A stretch of DNA of 64,000 nt from contig NZ_JAUSUB010000008.1 in assembly GCF_030813235.1 (NCBI RefSeq), positions 62,001-126,000 on the forward strand, in the 5' to 3' direction. The position numbers and the translations under genes are program-made. Under the pieces are notes generated by a model that ran no database searches, was not told where the DNA came from, and was given only the letters and a program-made list of their open reading frames with translations. This stretch comes from Cytobacillus purgationiresistens. Lineage in GTDB: Bacteria; Bacillota; Bacilli; Bacillales; Cytobacillaceae. Positions 35,023 through 43,073 of this stretch are shown one piece after another. Position 1 is the first letter of the stretch. Every line of letters starts with the position of its first letter.

Positions 35023-35038
35023 TATAAAGCCTCCAATT

Positions 35039-35054
35039 ATACCGCTATCGGTAT
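35039..35054 (-). promoter_or_regulatory. CstR-type operator
   Basis: ATACCGCTATCGGTAT is a perfect inverted repeat (ATACCG-CTAT-CGGTAT) 17 bases before the start of the TusA-rhodanese gene. Confidence 0.65.
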
Positions 35055-35073
35055 GATATATTTTGTTAACCGT

Positions 35074-35370
35074 TTATTCAGTTTTTCCTTCCCATGCCAT
35101 CATGCCACCAGCCATATTTTTCACCTTGTAGCCATGGTCTTCTAATAGCCGCGTTGCCCTTTCACTTCTGCCACCTGAGCGGCATACCATCACATATTCC
35201 TTCGTTTTATCTAATTCATGCAAACGGAACTCCAGTAATCCTAGAGGTATATGGACCGCGCCTGGGATTTTCCCTTTTGCTGCTTCTTCTACTTCTCGCA
35301 CATCAATGATTTGGCGATCCTTATCACTTTTTATGAATTGCTCGACTTCAGATGGTAAGATTTGTTCCAT
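35074..35370 (-). CDS. Single-domain rhodanese
   Basis: A 98-residue cytoplasmic rhodanese: IIDVREVEEAAKGKIPGAVHIPLG and the active-site loop MVCRSGGRSERATRLL, ending with the usual GGMMAWEG. The active cysteine can carry a persulfide. The ATG at 35370 is preceded by GGAGGTGG. It is part of the leftward sulfur cluster, four bases from the next gene upstream. It could serve as a generic sulfur carrier to TusA proteins. Confidence 0.9.
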   Translation of the reverse strand: MEQILPSEVEQFIKSDKDRQIIDVREVEEAAKGKIPGAVHIPLGLLEFRLHELDKTKEYVMVCRSGGRSERATRLLEDHGYKVKNMAGGMMAWEGKTE

Positions 35371-35393
35371 TCTTGTTCCACCTCCCATTATGA

Positions 35394-35750
35394 TTACCAG
35401 GCATTCATGCCGCCTCTGACATTTGTTATCTTTTGAAACCCTTGTTGTTTCAATAATTTACTTGCTTTATTGCTTCTCATTCCGCTCTGACAAATCACAA
35501 CCACTTCTTGATCCTTTGAAAGACCAGATGCTTTTACTGTTATATCATGCAAGGGAATATTTTTAAATTGATTGATCGAGCGGGCTTTATACTCTCCTTG
35601 TGTACGAACATCGATAAATTGCTTATCTTTTGCACCTAATTCGGTTCTTAATTCCGCCATTGTAATATGCCTTATTCCTTTAGTTGGGAGAATTCGACTG
35701 AGCAGAAATAGAGCTATAAGAGCGAAAAGAAGAAAATTTAGATAATCCAA
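35394..35750 (-). CDS. Membrane-anchored rhodanese
   Basis: The 118-residue protein starts with one transmembrane segment (LNFLLFALIALFLLSRIL) and continues as a rhodanese with FIDVRTQGEYKARSINQFKNIPL, the active-site loop VICQSGMRSNKASKLL and the C-terminal RGGMNAW. It should face the cytoplasm at the membrane. The start codon appears to be TTG with GGAGG about eleven bases upstream. An imperfect inverted repeat of ATAAGGG / CCCCTAT type at 35771-35792 could be another operator. Confidence 0.85.
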   Translation of the reverse strand: MDYLNFLLFALIALFLLSRILPTKGIRHITMAELRTELGAKDKQFIDVRTQGEYKARSINQFKNIPLHDITVKASGLSKDQEVVVICQSGMRSNKASKLLKQQGFQKITNVRGGMNAW

Positions 35751-35794
35751 TTGAATGAATACCTCCTTTTATAAGGGAAGTATCCCCCTATAAA

Positions 35795-36274
35795 TTAGAT
35801 AAATAAGTTCACCTTTCCATCTTCGGCATCTGCAAGATAAGCTGCTACACCAGCATATTCAATGCCATCTAGTAATTCTTCTTGATGTAAGCCGAGTAAA
35901 TCCATTGTCATCGTACATGCAACAAGCTTTATATCTTGGTCCTGCGCCATCTCAATTAAATCTGGAAGCGGAACAGCATTATGCTTTTTCATGACACCTT
36001 TAATCATCTTGGGACCGAAACCAGCAAAATTCATATTCGATAACCCCATTTTATCTGCGCCACGCGGCATCATTTTGGCAAACATTTTTTCCATAAAACC
36101 TTTTTTAACTGTTACTTGTTCGTCTTTTCTCAGAGCGTTCAGGCCCCAGAAAGTGTGAAAAATGGTCACCTCATGATCGTATGCCGCTGCACCATTCGCT
36201 ATAATGTACGCCGCCATCGCCTTATCATAATCACCACTAAATAATATTATCGTTGTTCTCTTTTTCTCTGTCAT
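35795..36274 (-). CDS. DsrE/DsrF/DrsH-like sulfur-relay protein
   Basis: A 159-residue DsrE-like protein: TTIILFSGDYDKAMAAYIIANGAAA, FHTFWGLNALRK and LVACTMTMDLLGL, with the conserved cysteine in ACTMTMD. These proteins relay sulfur between TusA and rhodanese partners. AGGAGG stands five bases before the ATG. The gene sits between TusA and rhodanese genes, as in other persulfide clusters. It may also bind the membrane, since it has long hydrophobic stretches. Confidence 0.9.
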   Translation of the reverse strand: MTEKKRTTIILFSGDYDKAMAAYIIANGAAAYDHEVTIFHTFWGLNALRKDEQVTVKKGFMEKMFAKMMPRGADKMGLSNMNFAGFGPKMIKGVMKKHNAVPLPDLIEMAQDQDIKLVACTMTMDLLGLHQEELLDGIEYAGVAAYLADAEDGKVNLFI

Positions 36275-36296
36275 AATTGCCTCCTTATATTTTTAC

Positions 36297-36316
36297 ATAT
36301 ACCCGTATAGGTATAT
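36297..36316 (-). promoter_or_regulatory. CstR-type operator
   Basis: ATATACCCGTATAGGTATAT has perfect 7-base inverted arms (ATATACC / GGTATAT). It lies just upstream of the DsrE-like gene, between it and the TusA gene. Confidence 0.65.
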
Positions 36317-36332
36317 AGAATTGTAAATTTTT

Positions 36333-36560
36333 TTATCCTTTTTTAATCCAAAACTTTAATACGTCATTTTCTTCGATATGCTCTAATAATTCATGCCCGC
36401 CCGATTTTGCCCAAGCAGTTAAATCATTCTTTGCACCCTTATCTGTAGCATGGATTTCTAAAACCTCGCCAGTTTCTAATTGCCTTATTGCTTTTTTAGT
36501 TTTTACAATTGGCATTGGGCATGCGATTCCTTTTACATCTAATACTTGTTTTACATTCAT
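36333..36560 (-). CDS. TusA family sulfurtransferase
   Basis: A 75-residue TusA-like protein, complete: VKQVLDVKGIACPMPIVKTK with the sulfur-bearing cysteine, LETGEVLEIHATDKGAKNDL and the C-terminal NDVLKFWIKKG. It is closely similar to the frameshifted copy at 33002-33228 and to the TusA half of the fusion, so three TusA modules serve this cluster. AAAGGAGG precedes the ATG. A CstR-type operator lies 200 bases upstream. It probably carries persulfide sulfur between rhodaneses and the dioxygenase. Confidence 0.93.
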   Translation of the reverse strand: MNVKQVLDVKGIACPMPIVKTKKAIRQLETGEVLEIHATDKGAKNDLTAWAKSGGHELLEHIEENDVLKFWIKKG

Positions 36561-36758
36561 TTTTTTACCTCCTTTTTATTGTTGCTGAAAGCACTTTTTG
36601 TAATCATTTCATTTATTGAGTGTGAATCTGAAGCGATGTTTCGCCACCAATAGGCACCTATTAGGCACTTTTGCTTAGTTTTAACTCTCTAATTGCATTT
36701 TTTGGTCATTCCAATTCAATTTTTAGTCACTCCAACCGCCACCTTATTAATATACCAT

Positions 36759-36772
36759 TACCCCTATGGGTA
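36759..36772 (-). promoter_or_regulatory. CstR-type operator upstream of the TusA gene
   Basis: TACCCCTATGGGTA (TACCC / GGGTA arms) lies between the repressor gene and the first TusA gene. It may control the main promoter of the downstream cluster. Confidence 0.65.
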
Positions 36773-36810
36773 TATTAATAAACAAAATAAAAAATGTCAA
36801 CCGCTAAATT

Positions 36811-37071
36811 TCATCTGCTTTTTACAAGCATATTGACAGCTTCTTTGATGATTTCACTACTTTCATCATTCGATTGATCGGCCTTTAATACACATTCCAC
36901 TAGATTGGAACTTACCACCAAGCCGATTGTTCTGTCTGCTGCAGAGCGGACTGCTGAAAGTTGGGTCACGATATCACGGCAATCTTTACCATCTTCCATC
37001 ATTTTCAATATTCCGCGAAGCTGTCCTTCCATACGCTTTACTCTATTTTTCATTTGGTCACCATATTCCAT
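36811..37071 (-). CDS. cstR: CsoR/RcnR-fold repressor, probable persulfide sensor CstR
   Basis: An 86-residue all-helical DUF156-family repressor: MKNRVKRMEGQLRGILKMMEDGKDCRDIVTQLSAV, then LVVSSNLVECVLKA. Two cysteines are placed as in CstR (one in KDCRD, one in VECV), and the copper-binding histidine of CsoR is replaced by an asparagine (SSNLVEC). This fits a sensor that forms persulfide or polysulfide bridges rather than binding copper. Its location next to rhodanese and TusA genes and the many TACC...GGTA sites agree. A true CsoR is encoded separately at 53001-53339. AAGGAG lies nine bases before the ATG. Confidence 0.88.
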   Translation of the reverse strand: MEYGDQMKNRVKRMEGQLRGILKMMEDGKDCRDIVTQLSAVRSAADRTIGLVVSSNLVECVLKADQSNDESSEIIKEAVNMLVKSR

Positions 37072-37095
37072 CCGCTCATTCTCCTTCCGTTAATT

Positions 37096-37401
37096 TTATA
37101 TTTGTTTATTCGTTAATGGATAACCAATAACAGAAAAGCCTTTCTTTCTCAGAAAACGGATACTCATATTTTCTTCAATTTGACTCGACGCATGATAATA
37201 CCTATTTAAATAGGCAACAGGTATATTAATACTATCCAAAATAGGACTTTGATATGATTGGTTATAATCCCTCACATCAAGTATCTTTACATCAGCTGGA
37301 TGCTGGTCAAATGAATCAGCAGCTTCCACCCCTTTTATTGGACGATTTCTTAGATTTAAATAAACGGCAATGATCACTGCTATCAAAAGCAATAATAGCA
37401 T
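37096..37401 (-). CDS. Membrane-anchored rhodanese-like protein without catalytic cysteine
   Basis: A 101-residue protein with an N-terminal membrane anchor (LLLLLIAVIIAVYL) and a shortened rhodanese-like domain: VKILDVRDYNQSYQSPILDSINIP and IRFLRKKGFSVIGYPL. It contains no cysteine, and the stretch between the last two blocks is shorter than usual where the active loop should be. It therefore cannot act as a classical sulfurtransferase. It reads with the repressor gene and is preceded by an operator of the same type, so it belongs to the regulon. Confidence 0.75.
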   Translation of the reverse strand: MLLLLLIAVIIAVYLNLRNRPIKGVEAADSFDQHPADVKILDVRDYNQSYQSPILDSINIPVAYLNRYYHASSQIEENMSIRFLRKKGFSVIGYPLTNKQI

Positions 37402-37449
37402 ACTGATTGATCCCCCTAAATGATTTAATTAACTTACAAAATTAACTTT

Positions 37450-37465
37450 ATACCCAATAGGGTAT
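37450..37465 (-). promoter_or_regulatory. CstR-type operator at the head of the cluster
   Basis: ATACCCAATAGGGTAT is a perfect 6-base inverted repeat with a 4-base centre. It lies 49 bases before the start of the cysteine-free rhodanese-like gene, which leads into the repressor gene, and suggests autoregulation. Confidence 0.7.
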
Positions 37466-37557
37466 ATTGTCAACCAACTATCCTTGTACAAATTTTGGTA
37501 TTATTTATGATAGAATGTTTATGAAATTCGGTTTGTGATTGAGGGAGGGGAGTAATT

Positions 37558-38142
37558 ATGAAGAGAAGTCTGGTTTTTTCATTACTTATAGCTATTTGTT
37601 TATATTTGCTTGTTTCACCTGTTATGTATGAGCTGGTTTTTTATTTGAATGTGGTTGTGTTGCCAGTTGTGTTTTTTTGCTTATTTTCTATTGTATTCTT
37701 TTTAATATCATACATTTCAGGTAAAAGGATAATGATTTCATTAAGGATCGGATATTATTTGGCAGTTATATATTCCATCGCGTTATTAATTTTGTTATTT
37801 TTCCGTCCAAATGATCAAAGCTATGATTCGATGAACATCATTCCGTTTGCTACTATTTCCTTTTATCTTTCTAATGAAGTTAACTCGCTCATCTCTTTTT
37901 ATAATCTAGCTGCTAATATTGGCTTATTCATACCCTATGGCCTATTTTTAAGAATAAAAGGACTAAATTTTCTTAAAACCGTTGTCATTATGTTTTTAAC
38001 TATTTCATTTATTGAAACGATGCAACTGCTTACTAAAAGGGGGAGCTTTGATATCGATGACATCATTTTGAATGTTTTTGGTGCTATCATCGGTTGGTTT
38101 TTTTACTCTTTTTTTGTAAAAGCGGTTTATATTAAAACATAG
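37558..38142 (+). CDS. VanZ family membrane protein
   Basis: A 194-residue protein with about five membrane segments and the VanZ-like signatures LLFFRP, MNIIPFATI, NLAANIGLFIPYGLFLR and SFDIDDIILNVFGAIIGW. VanZ-like proteins are tied to glycopeptide (teicoplanin) tolerance in some hosts, but most chromosomal copies have no defined function. A GGAGGGGAG site precedes the ATG. It is divergent from the sulfur cluster and probably unrelated to it. Confidence 0.88.
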   Translation: MKRSLVFSLLIAICLYLLVSPVMYELVFYLNVVVLPVVFFCLFSIVFFLISYISGKRIMISLRIGYYLAVIYSIALLILLFFRPNDQSYDSMNIIPFATISFYLSNEVNSLISFYNLAANIGLFIPYGLFLRIKGLNFLKTVVIMFLTISFIETMQLLTKRGSFDIDDIILNVFGAIIGWFFYSFFVKAVYIKT

Positions 38143-38164
38143 GGAACTAAAGCTAAGTGTTACA

Positions 38165-38196
38165 ACAAAGCAGGTGAAGCATGACACCAGCCTGCT
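38165..38196. terminator. Terminator between VanZ and LysR genes
   Basis: AAAGCAGG at 38165-38172 pairs with CCTGCTTT at 38189-38196. The hairpin lies between two convergent genes and could serve both, although the following T-run is short. Confidence 0.65.
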
Positions 38197-38212
38197 TTAT
38201 TCAATAACCTTG

Positions 38213-39097
38213 TCAAATTTGCTTTTTTAAAAAATTGATTGTAAATGCAATAAATTCTTTAACCATTTCCGATTGGGCCCGCCTTTTATGCCACACAACA
38301 CCAACTATTCTTGTGCACTCAGGTTCTTTTATTTTCAACTTCGCTATATTTAGACTCTCACTTCTTTTACTTTTAATGATGGAAGGACAGAAGGCAACAC
38401 CCAGACCTTTTTCCACCAATTCATAAGTGACACCTGTTTCGTCCCCCTCAAAAGCAAAATTCGGATAAAACCCTGCCTTTTCACAGAAACGCTCCGTCAT
38501 ATCTCTAAAGCCGTAACCAGCTGACATCACGATAAACGGATCATGCTCCAGCTCTTTTAGAAAAATAGATTCCCTGTTCGCTAATGGATGAGTAATGGGT
38601 ACGGACATTAGGATATCTTCCTCCAATACTGGATACCATTCAATGTCGTTACCTATGATCGGCACAGTCGAAATCCCAACATCAATTTCCCCTATTTGAA
38701 GCTGATGACTCATTCTTTCTGAAGAGGCATGGTATTGTCTGAATCTCACTCTTGGCTGTTTTTCCAAAAATCCTCCAAACAAGTCTGGCAAGATTAAGGG
38801 AATGGTTACTGCAACTGTAATCAAATCATTTTGTTTTTCCGCTAAAAATGCCAGCTCTCTTTCGCCGATTTTCATTTCTAAAAATACTTTCTCAACAGTC
38901 CCTTTGTAAGCCTCTCCGTACTTATTTAGTTTAATCTGTCTTCCCGTACGATCAAATAGTTCATAGCCTAAATCTTGTTCAAGCTTTGAAATCATTTTAC
39001 TTAATGCAGGCTGAGAAACATTCAGCTCAGCAGCAGCCTTTGTTAAATGCTGATGGCGTGCAACCGCTTCAAAATACTTCATCTGTAATAAATCCAC
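38213..39097 (-). CDS. LysR family transcriptional regulator
   Basis: A 294-residue LysR protein starting at GTG with AGGAGG eight bases upstream. The helix-turn-helix is MDLLQMKYFEAVARHQHLTKAAAELNVSQPALSKMI (read in two blocks), and the effector domain begins about residue 90 (ITVAVTIPLILPDLFGGF). It is GltC/CynR-like. It lies next to the GMC dehydrogenase genes, which read in the same direction, so those genes could be its target. The effector is unknown. Confidence 0.9.
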   Translation of the reverse strand: MDLLQMKYFEAVARHQHLTKAAAELNVSQPALSKMISKLEQDLGYELFDRTGRQIKLNKYGEAYKGTVEKVFLEMKIGERELAFLAEKQNDLITVAVTIPLILPDLFGGFLEKQPRVRFRQYHASSERMSHQLQIGEIDVGISTVPIIGNDIEWYPVLEEDILMSVPITHPLANRESIFLKELEHDPFIVMSAGYGFRDMTERFCEKAGFYPNFAFEGDETGVTYELVEKGLGVAFCPSIIKSKRSESLNIAKLKIKEPECTRIVGVVWHKRRAQSEMVKEFIAFTINFLKKQI

Positions 39098-39214
39098 TGA
39101 GCAGCCTCCTTAGATTAAAGATAGGATATTCATATTGTAAAATTAAATCGCTTATCAATGCAAAAAACACCTGCCTTCATAAGGAATGAAGCCAGGTATT
39201 TATAGGAAATAGTA

Positions 39215-40930
39215 TTAAACTAGAGATCCTCCATCCTTCATATATCGAATGATTCCTTCTGCAGCTCTGTAAGATAGCGCACCTAATGTACCAGTAGGAT
39301 TAAAGCAGCTATTATGAGGAAATGCTGAGGCACCCGCTACAAATACATTTTCAGCATCCCACATTTGCAAATAGGAATTAACAGCAGAAGTTTGCGGGTC
39401 TGCCCCCATTATGACGCCTCCTGTATTATGCGTGTTCGTGTCTTTATTTACATTAAACGGCGCTTGTTCTTCAGAGGTTTCGATATGATCCGGACCTATA
39501 TTCTCTGCTATGTTTCTCGTCACCTTTGACATATACTTAACCATTTCTTTATCCTGCTCAGTATAATCATAGGTCATCCGTAATAAAGGCATACCGTATG
39601 CGTCTTTATAGGTTGGATCGAGATCCAGATAATTTTGTTGATGGGGTAAGCTCGCACCTTGTATCTTAACAGGAAACGTGCTGTTTGCATATTTAATCGA
39701 TTGCTTTTTAAATTCACTACCCCATGATGCTGTACCATTTGGCACTCTGTTGACTGCAATCGGACGGTCGCCATATTGGGTGGTCCGAATACCAGCTCCA
39801 TGAATGAAATTTTCATTCGTGTGATCAAAATTATCCCCTGTAAATTCAGCAATTTCTATGCCTAGTGCTCCAGCACCTCCATATAAATTGAACTCTTTAT
39901 TATCGAAAAATAGTGTAGAGCCACCTGCAGAGATTTGGTAGGCGTAGTTTTTACCAACAGCACCTGCACCTGTTTGCGGGTCATATGGCTTGCCAAGATT
40001 TGAGTTAAGCAATAGGCGTACATTGTTAAATACATAGCTCGCGATAACTACGACTTCTGCAGGCTGTTCAAACTCTTCTCCTGTTAGTGTATTTACATAA
40101 ATAACGCCAGTAGCTTTTTGACCGTCATTCACAATTTTTGTGACATTGGAATGTGTACGCAAGTCAAGATTTCCAGTCTGCTTCGCTACAGGAATAACGG
40201 TTACAACCGGGTCCGCTTTTGCCCCATATTCGCACCCAAAGTTCTCACAATAAGCACAATATTGACAAGCACTTCGGCTAATGCCATCTGGATTTGTGTA
40301 ATTTTCAGACAGGTTTCCAGAGGGCAAAATATAGGGTTTATAGCCGAGCTTTTTTGTAGCCTTTTCAAACTCTTCCATAATCGGCGTTTTCAACATCGGT
40401 CCAGTCGGATAAGGATTTGACCTTTTGCCATATAGCTCTACGGTTTCACCAGAGATACCTGCCATCTTTTCAAAAGTATCATAATAGGGCTCTAATTCAT
40501 CATAAGTCATGCCCCAATCCTGGACAGTATAGCCTTTTTTTATTTTGTTTTTTCCGTAGCGCTTCTCTGTCAGCGTTTTTATTTCAAAGTCATAGGGTAA
40601 AAAGCGGTAAGTTTGTCCGTTCCAGTGGCTTCCTGCACCACCGATACCATCTCCGACGATAAATGTGCCGTAATGCCTCATCGGTAAAGCTCTCGTCTTA
40701 CTATTATTACGTGAAGTAATTGTTTCTTTTGATAAATCCTGCATCAGTTCTGTTCGATGCTGAAAGCGAAGCTCATCATGCCCCATTGAGTAATCCTGTG
40801 TTGATCTTGCTTTTCCCCGCTCAAGACCAACAACCTTCAACCCTGCCTTTGTTAATTCTGAGGCAATGATGCCTCCTGCCCAGCCCATACCTACAATAAC
40901 AACAGGCACTTTAGGTAACTTTGTACTCAT
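39215..40930 (-). CDS. GMC family oxidoreductase (gluconate 2-dehydrogenase large subunit-like)
   Basis: A 571-residue flavoprotein. The FAD motif is VVIVGMGWAGGIIASELTKAG, and family blocks include GDGIGGAGSHWNGQTYRFLP, a cysteine-rich CQYCAYCENFGCEYGAK stretch and the C-terminal FPHNSCFNPTGTLGALSYRAAEG with the catalytic histidine and asparagine. These match membrane-bound sugar acid or alcohol dehydrogenases. AAAGGA lies nine bases before the ATG at 40930. It follows its small subunit gene. Substrate could be gluconate or another sugar acid; the cytochrome subunit is not encoded nearby. Confidence 0.9.
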   Translation of the reverse strand: MSTKLPKVPVVIVGMGWAGGIIASELTKAGLKVVGLERGKARSTQDYSMGHDELRFQHRTELMQDLSKETITSRNNSKTRALPMRHYGTFIVGDGIGGAGSHWNGQTYRFLPYDFEIKTLTEKRYGKNKIKKGYTVQDWGMTYDELEPYYDTFEKMAGISGETVELYGKRSNPYPTGPMLKTPIMEEFEKATKKLGYKPYILPSGNLSENYTNPDGISRSACQYCAYCENFGCEYGAKADPVVTVIPVAKQTGNLDLRTHSNVTKIVNDGQKATGVIYVNTLTGEEFEQPAEVVVIASYVFNNVRLLLNSNLGKPYDPQTGAGAVGKNYAYQISAGGSTLFFDNKEFNLYGGAGALGIEIAEFTGDNFDHTNENFIHGAGIRTTQYGDRPIAVNRVPNGTASWGSEFKKQSIKYANSTFPVKIQGASLPHQQNYLDLDPTYKDAYGMPLLRMTYDYTEQDKEMVKYMSKVTRNIAENIGPDHIETSEEQAPFNVNKDTNTHNTGGVIMGADPQTSAVNSYLQMWDAENVFVAGASAFPHNSCFNPTGTLGALSYRAAEGIIRYMKDGGSLV

Positions 40931-40951
40931 GATTGTCAATCCTTTCATTGA

Positions 40952-41716
40952 TTAATGGCCCATATGACTGTTTAGGCTTTGCGGCTTCTTCTCTACAAAT
41001 GAATTGCTTTGAATGTCATTCGTATAACTCATATAAGAACCTGGATACTTCCTCATCTTCCAGCCTTTCATCTCTTTGTTTCCTCCATATAAAGGATCCG
41101 CATATGCTCCTTCTATCGTCAATGTTCGCAGCATCGAAAAGAAATGTGATGAGGAGATACCTGAAAGTTTATATTTCTCGCCACTTTCAAAGTCAGTTAG
41201 CACCTCATCCTGTTCATTTACTTCTAGCTCAATAAAGTTTTTCTTGAACTTTTTATTGCTGTACTTGTCCAAACCTTCAAGGCCTAAAAGGAATAAATCC
41301 TTACGCAATAGTCGCAGCTGAGTCCCTTGAAGCTGATCTGGAGAATAAAAAGGACCTTGCATATAATCCTTTACATTTGCACCCCATGGACTTGCCAGCT
41401 GATGATCTATATAAATGGCGACATTTAATTCAATCGCACCAGGTCCTAATTCATCTTTAGGAAAGATCCGTTCAGCTGCGGCAGCTGTCAATCGATATTG
41501 ATCCATCGTGAAAAACATTAATGCTTCATTAGGATAAGACACTGGCTCTTGAGGTGATGTATGTACATGCTCAGAGGATCCTCCAGTATTCACACCTAAA
41601 AGATTTGCCACTGCCCCGCCCAAAACGATACCGCCAACAGTCAATCCTGAATTTTTCAAAAATGTACGTCTTGATTTAAGATGATGATCCACTTTTTGAT
41701 TTTCATTTTCAGACAT
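40952..41716 (-). CDS. Gluconate 2-dehydrogenase subunit 3 family protein (Tat-exported)
   Basis: A 254-residue protein whose N-terminus carries a twin-arginine signal (KSRRTFLKNSG) followed by a hydrophobic stretch (LTVGGIVLGGAVANLLG). The rest matches gluconate 2-dehydrogenase subunit 3 (MDQYRLTAAAAERIFPKDELGPGA, then VAIYIDHQLASPWG). It should escort the GMC flavoprotein across the membrane by hitchhiking on its Tat signal. GGGGGG lies seven bases before the ATG at 41716. The pair overlaps closely with the large subunit gene (22 bases apart). Confidence 0.9.
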   Translation of the reverse strand: MSENENQKVDHHLKSRRTFLKNSGLTVGGIVLGGAVANLLGVNTGGSSEHVHTSPQEPVSYPNEALMFFTMDQYRLTAAAAERIFPKDELGPGAIELNVAIYIDHQLASPWGANVKDYMQGPFYSPDQLQGTQLRLLRKDLFLLGLEGLDKYSNKKFKKNFIELEVNEQDEVLTDFESGEKYKLSGISSSHFFSMLRTLTIEGAYADPLYGGNKEMKGWKMRKYPGSYMSYTNDIQSNSFVEKKPQSLNSHMGH

Positions 41717-41843
41717 ACGAATACCCCCCATAAAAAATAAAACAATCATAAATTATTTCGAAAAGAAAAATTCATTAATTCGAGATAATTGTTCAAACAG
41801 TCTCTTCTTAAATTACTACTTCTCCGACTATTCTATCTAGACG

Positions 41844-42101
41844 TTAAAAAAGCATTTCCCAACTAAACACGATCGAATAGATGAGAGTGACAGCAATTAA
41901 AGCAAATGTAAAAAGGAAAGACCGTTTCCCTAGCCAAGAAATTAAAATAATTGCAAGTCCTATACTGGCTGCTATAAAGCTTAACCCAGGGAATTCAGGC
42001 ATGTATAATGAGAGGAAGTAGCCAAAATTAGCAATGATAAATATCGGTGCAATCACCTGATTCAACATCCTAATCTCAGAATAAGCGTGATGATTCTCCA
42101 A
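41844..42101 (-). CDS. Small membrane protein, unknown
   Basis: An 85-residue protein starting at TTG, with AGGAGG seven bases upstream. It has three hydrophobic segments (VIAPIFIIANFGYFLSL, LSFIAASIGLAIILISWL, FLFTFALIAVTLIYSIVF) and no recognisable motif. It lies upstream of the GMC dehydrogenase pair in the same direction, so it might belong to that transcription unit. I do not recognise a family. Confidence 0.6.
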   Translation of the reverse strand: MENHHAYSEIRMLNQVIAPIFIIANFGYFLSLYMPEFPGLSFIAASIGLAIILISWLGKRSFLFTFALIAVTLIYSIVFSWEMLF

Positions 42102-42256
42102 GAATGCTCCTCCTTTGACTTTTATTCTGTTAATGTTCTGCATAACAACAGCCTTCTCGGGTGAGAGAAGGAATATTAAGAATTATTTATATGACTACAA
42201 TTAACTCAAGGACAATTATACTATCTGAATAGTATTAAATATAATACATATTTGCA

Positions 42257-42290
42257 CAATAAATCATAACCATATGGTTATGATTTATTG
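42257..42290. repeat. 34-bp perfect palindrome
   Basis: Two 17-base arms (left arm CAATAAATCATAACCAT) meet without a loop. It may be a large operator for a dimeric regulator, or a cruciform-prone terminator. No T-run follows on either strand. Confidence 0.7.
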
Positions 42291-42446
42291 TTTAATTGAA
42301 CATATTCACTGTAGAATAATGACTGTACATGAGCATGAGAGTTCACTAATTTGAGAGAATATAAGATTGAAGTGTAGACTCTGGGAGTTAAGAAGATTAG
42401 TTGGGTGCGTACTTCATACTCTTCTTTTCTAATCCTTTAAAAGCGC

Positions 42447-42476
42447 AAAAAAAAAACCTCTTGGTTGAGAGGCTCT
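42447..42476 (-). terminator. Intrinsic terminator of the small heme-copper-like gene
   Basis: CCTCT at 42457-42461 pairs with AGAGG at 42468-42472; on the minus strand T10 follows. It lies just past the stop codon at 42486. Confidence 0.7.
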
Positions 42477-42485
42477 CGTTCTATA

Positions 42486-42881
42486 TTATGGTTTTTCTAC
42501 ATTTGAATTAGTAAAAGTAAGGATTAAGAAAAATAAAAAGCTTAACAATAAGATACTGCCGCCAACGATATAAAAAATCGTGTTTACAACATCAGGCAAG
42601 AAGGCTGGTTTAAAAATAAACATTGCCATTCCTCCAGTCAGCCCAATGGACCCTATAACAGCTGACCCTACATGGAGTTTAGCAAGCAAGCCCAGTTTTG
42701 GCGTGAATACTTTATAATAGACCGCCCAGGCAAATAGTGAAAGCCAGCCAACAACCAAGCTATGGGCATGAATGGGCTTATATAAGTAACTGCCCTCTCC
42801 TGCCATATGTGAGCCTAAAAATGCGCCAACTAGTGCAAATATTGCGGATAATCTTAATAAAAGCTTACTATATTTATTCAT
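42486..42881 (-). CDS. Small four-helix membrane protein resembling part of heme-copper oxidase subunit I
   Basis: A 131-residue protein with four membrane segments. The segments HAHSLVVGWLSLFAWAVYYK and KLHVGSAVIGSIGLTGGMAMF recall a part of cytochrome c oxidase subunit I or NnrS, including histidines that may bind heme. It is far too short for a complete oxidase. GAGGGG precedes the ATG. It may be a stand-alone sensor or a heme-binding protein. The neighbours do not clarify it. Confidence 0.65.
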   Translation of the reverse strand: MNKYSKLLLRLSAIFALVGAFLGSHMAGEGSYLYKPIHAHSLVVGWLSLFAWAVYYKVFTPKLGLLAKLHVGSAVIGSIGLTGGMAMFIFKPAFLPDVVNTIFYIVGGSILLLSFLFFLILTFTNSNVEKP

Positions 42882-43073
42882 ATAATTCCCCTCTTTTCAT
42901 CAATATAAATATAAGTTCAATTCAAGTATATATTATTATAAAGTATGAAAGTTGTCTCATGAACACCTTTCCTTTACTTCTCCTTCAATTTACAAGATGA
43001 ATATGAACGGAATATGAATAGAAATTTACAATTGAATCAATCGATTTTACTTTTTTATAATTAAATTCGATTA

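Larger units (their letters stand above)
42102..42485. other. Intergenic region with a 34-bp perfect palindrome
   Basis: Besides the palindrome at 42257-42290 and the terminator at 42447-42476, I see no gene. The DNA is AT-rich. Confidence 0.5.

Noticed and set aside
36811-37071. Second copper-sensing CsoR
   Set aside because: The copper-binding histidine is replaced by asparagine and the neighbours are persulfide genes, so a CstR-type sensor fits better.
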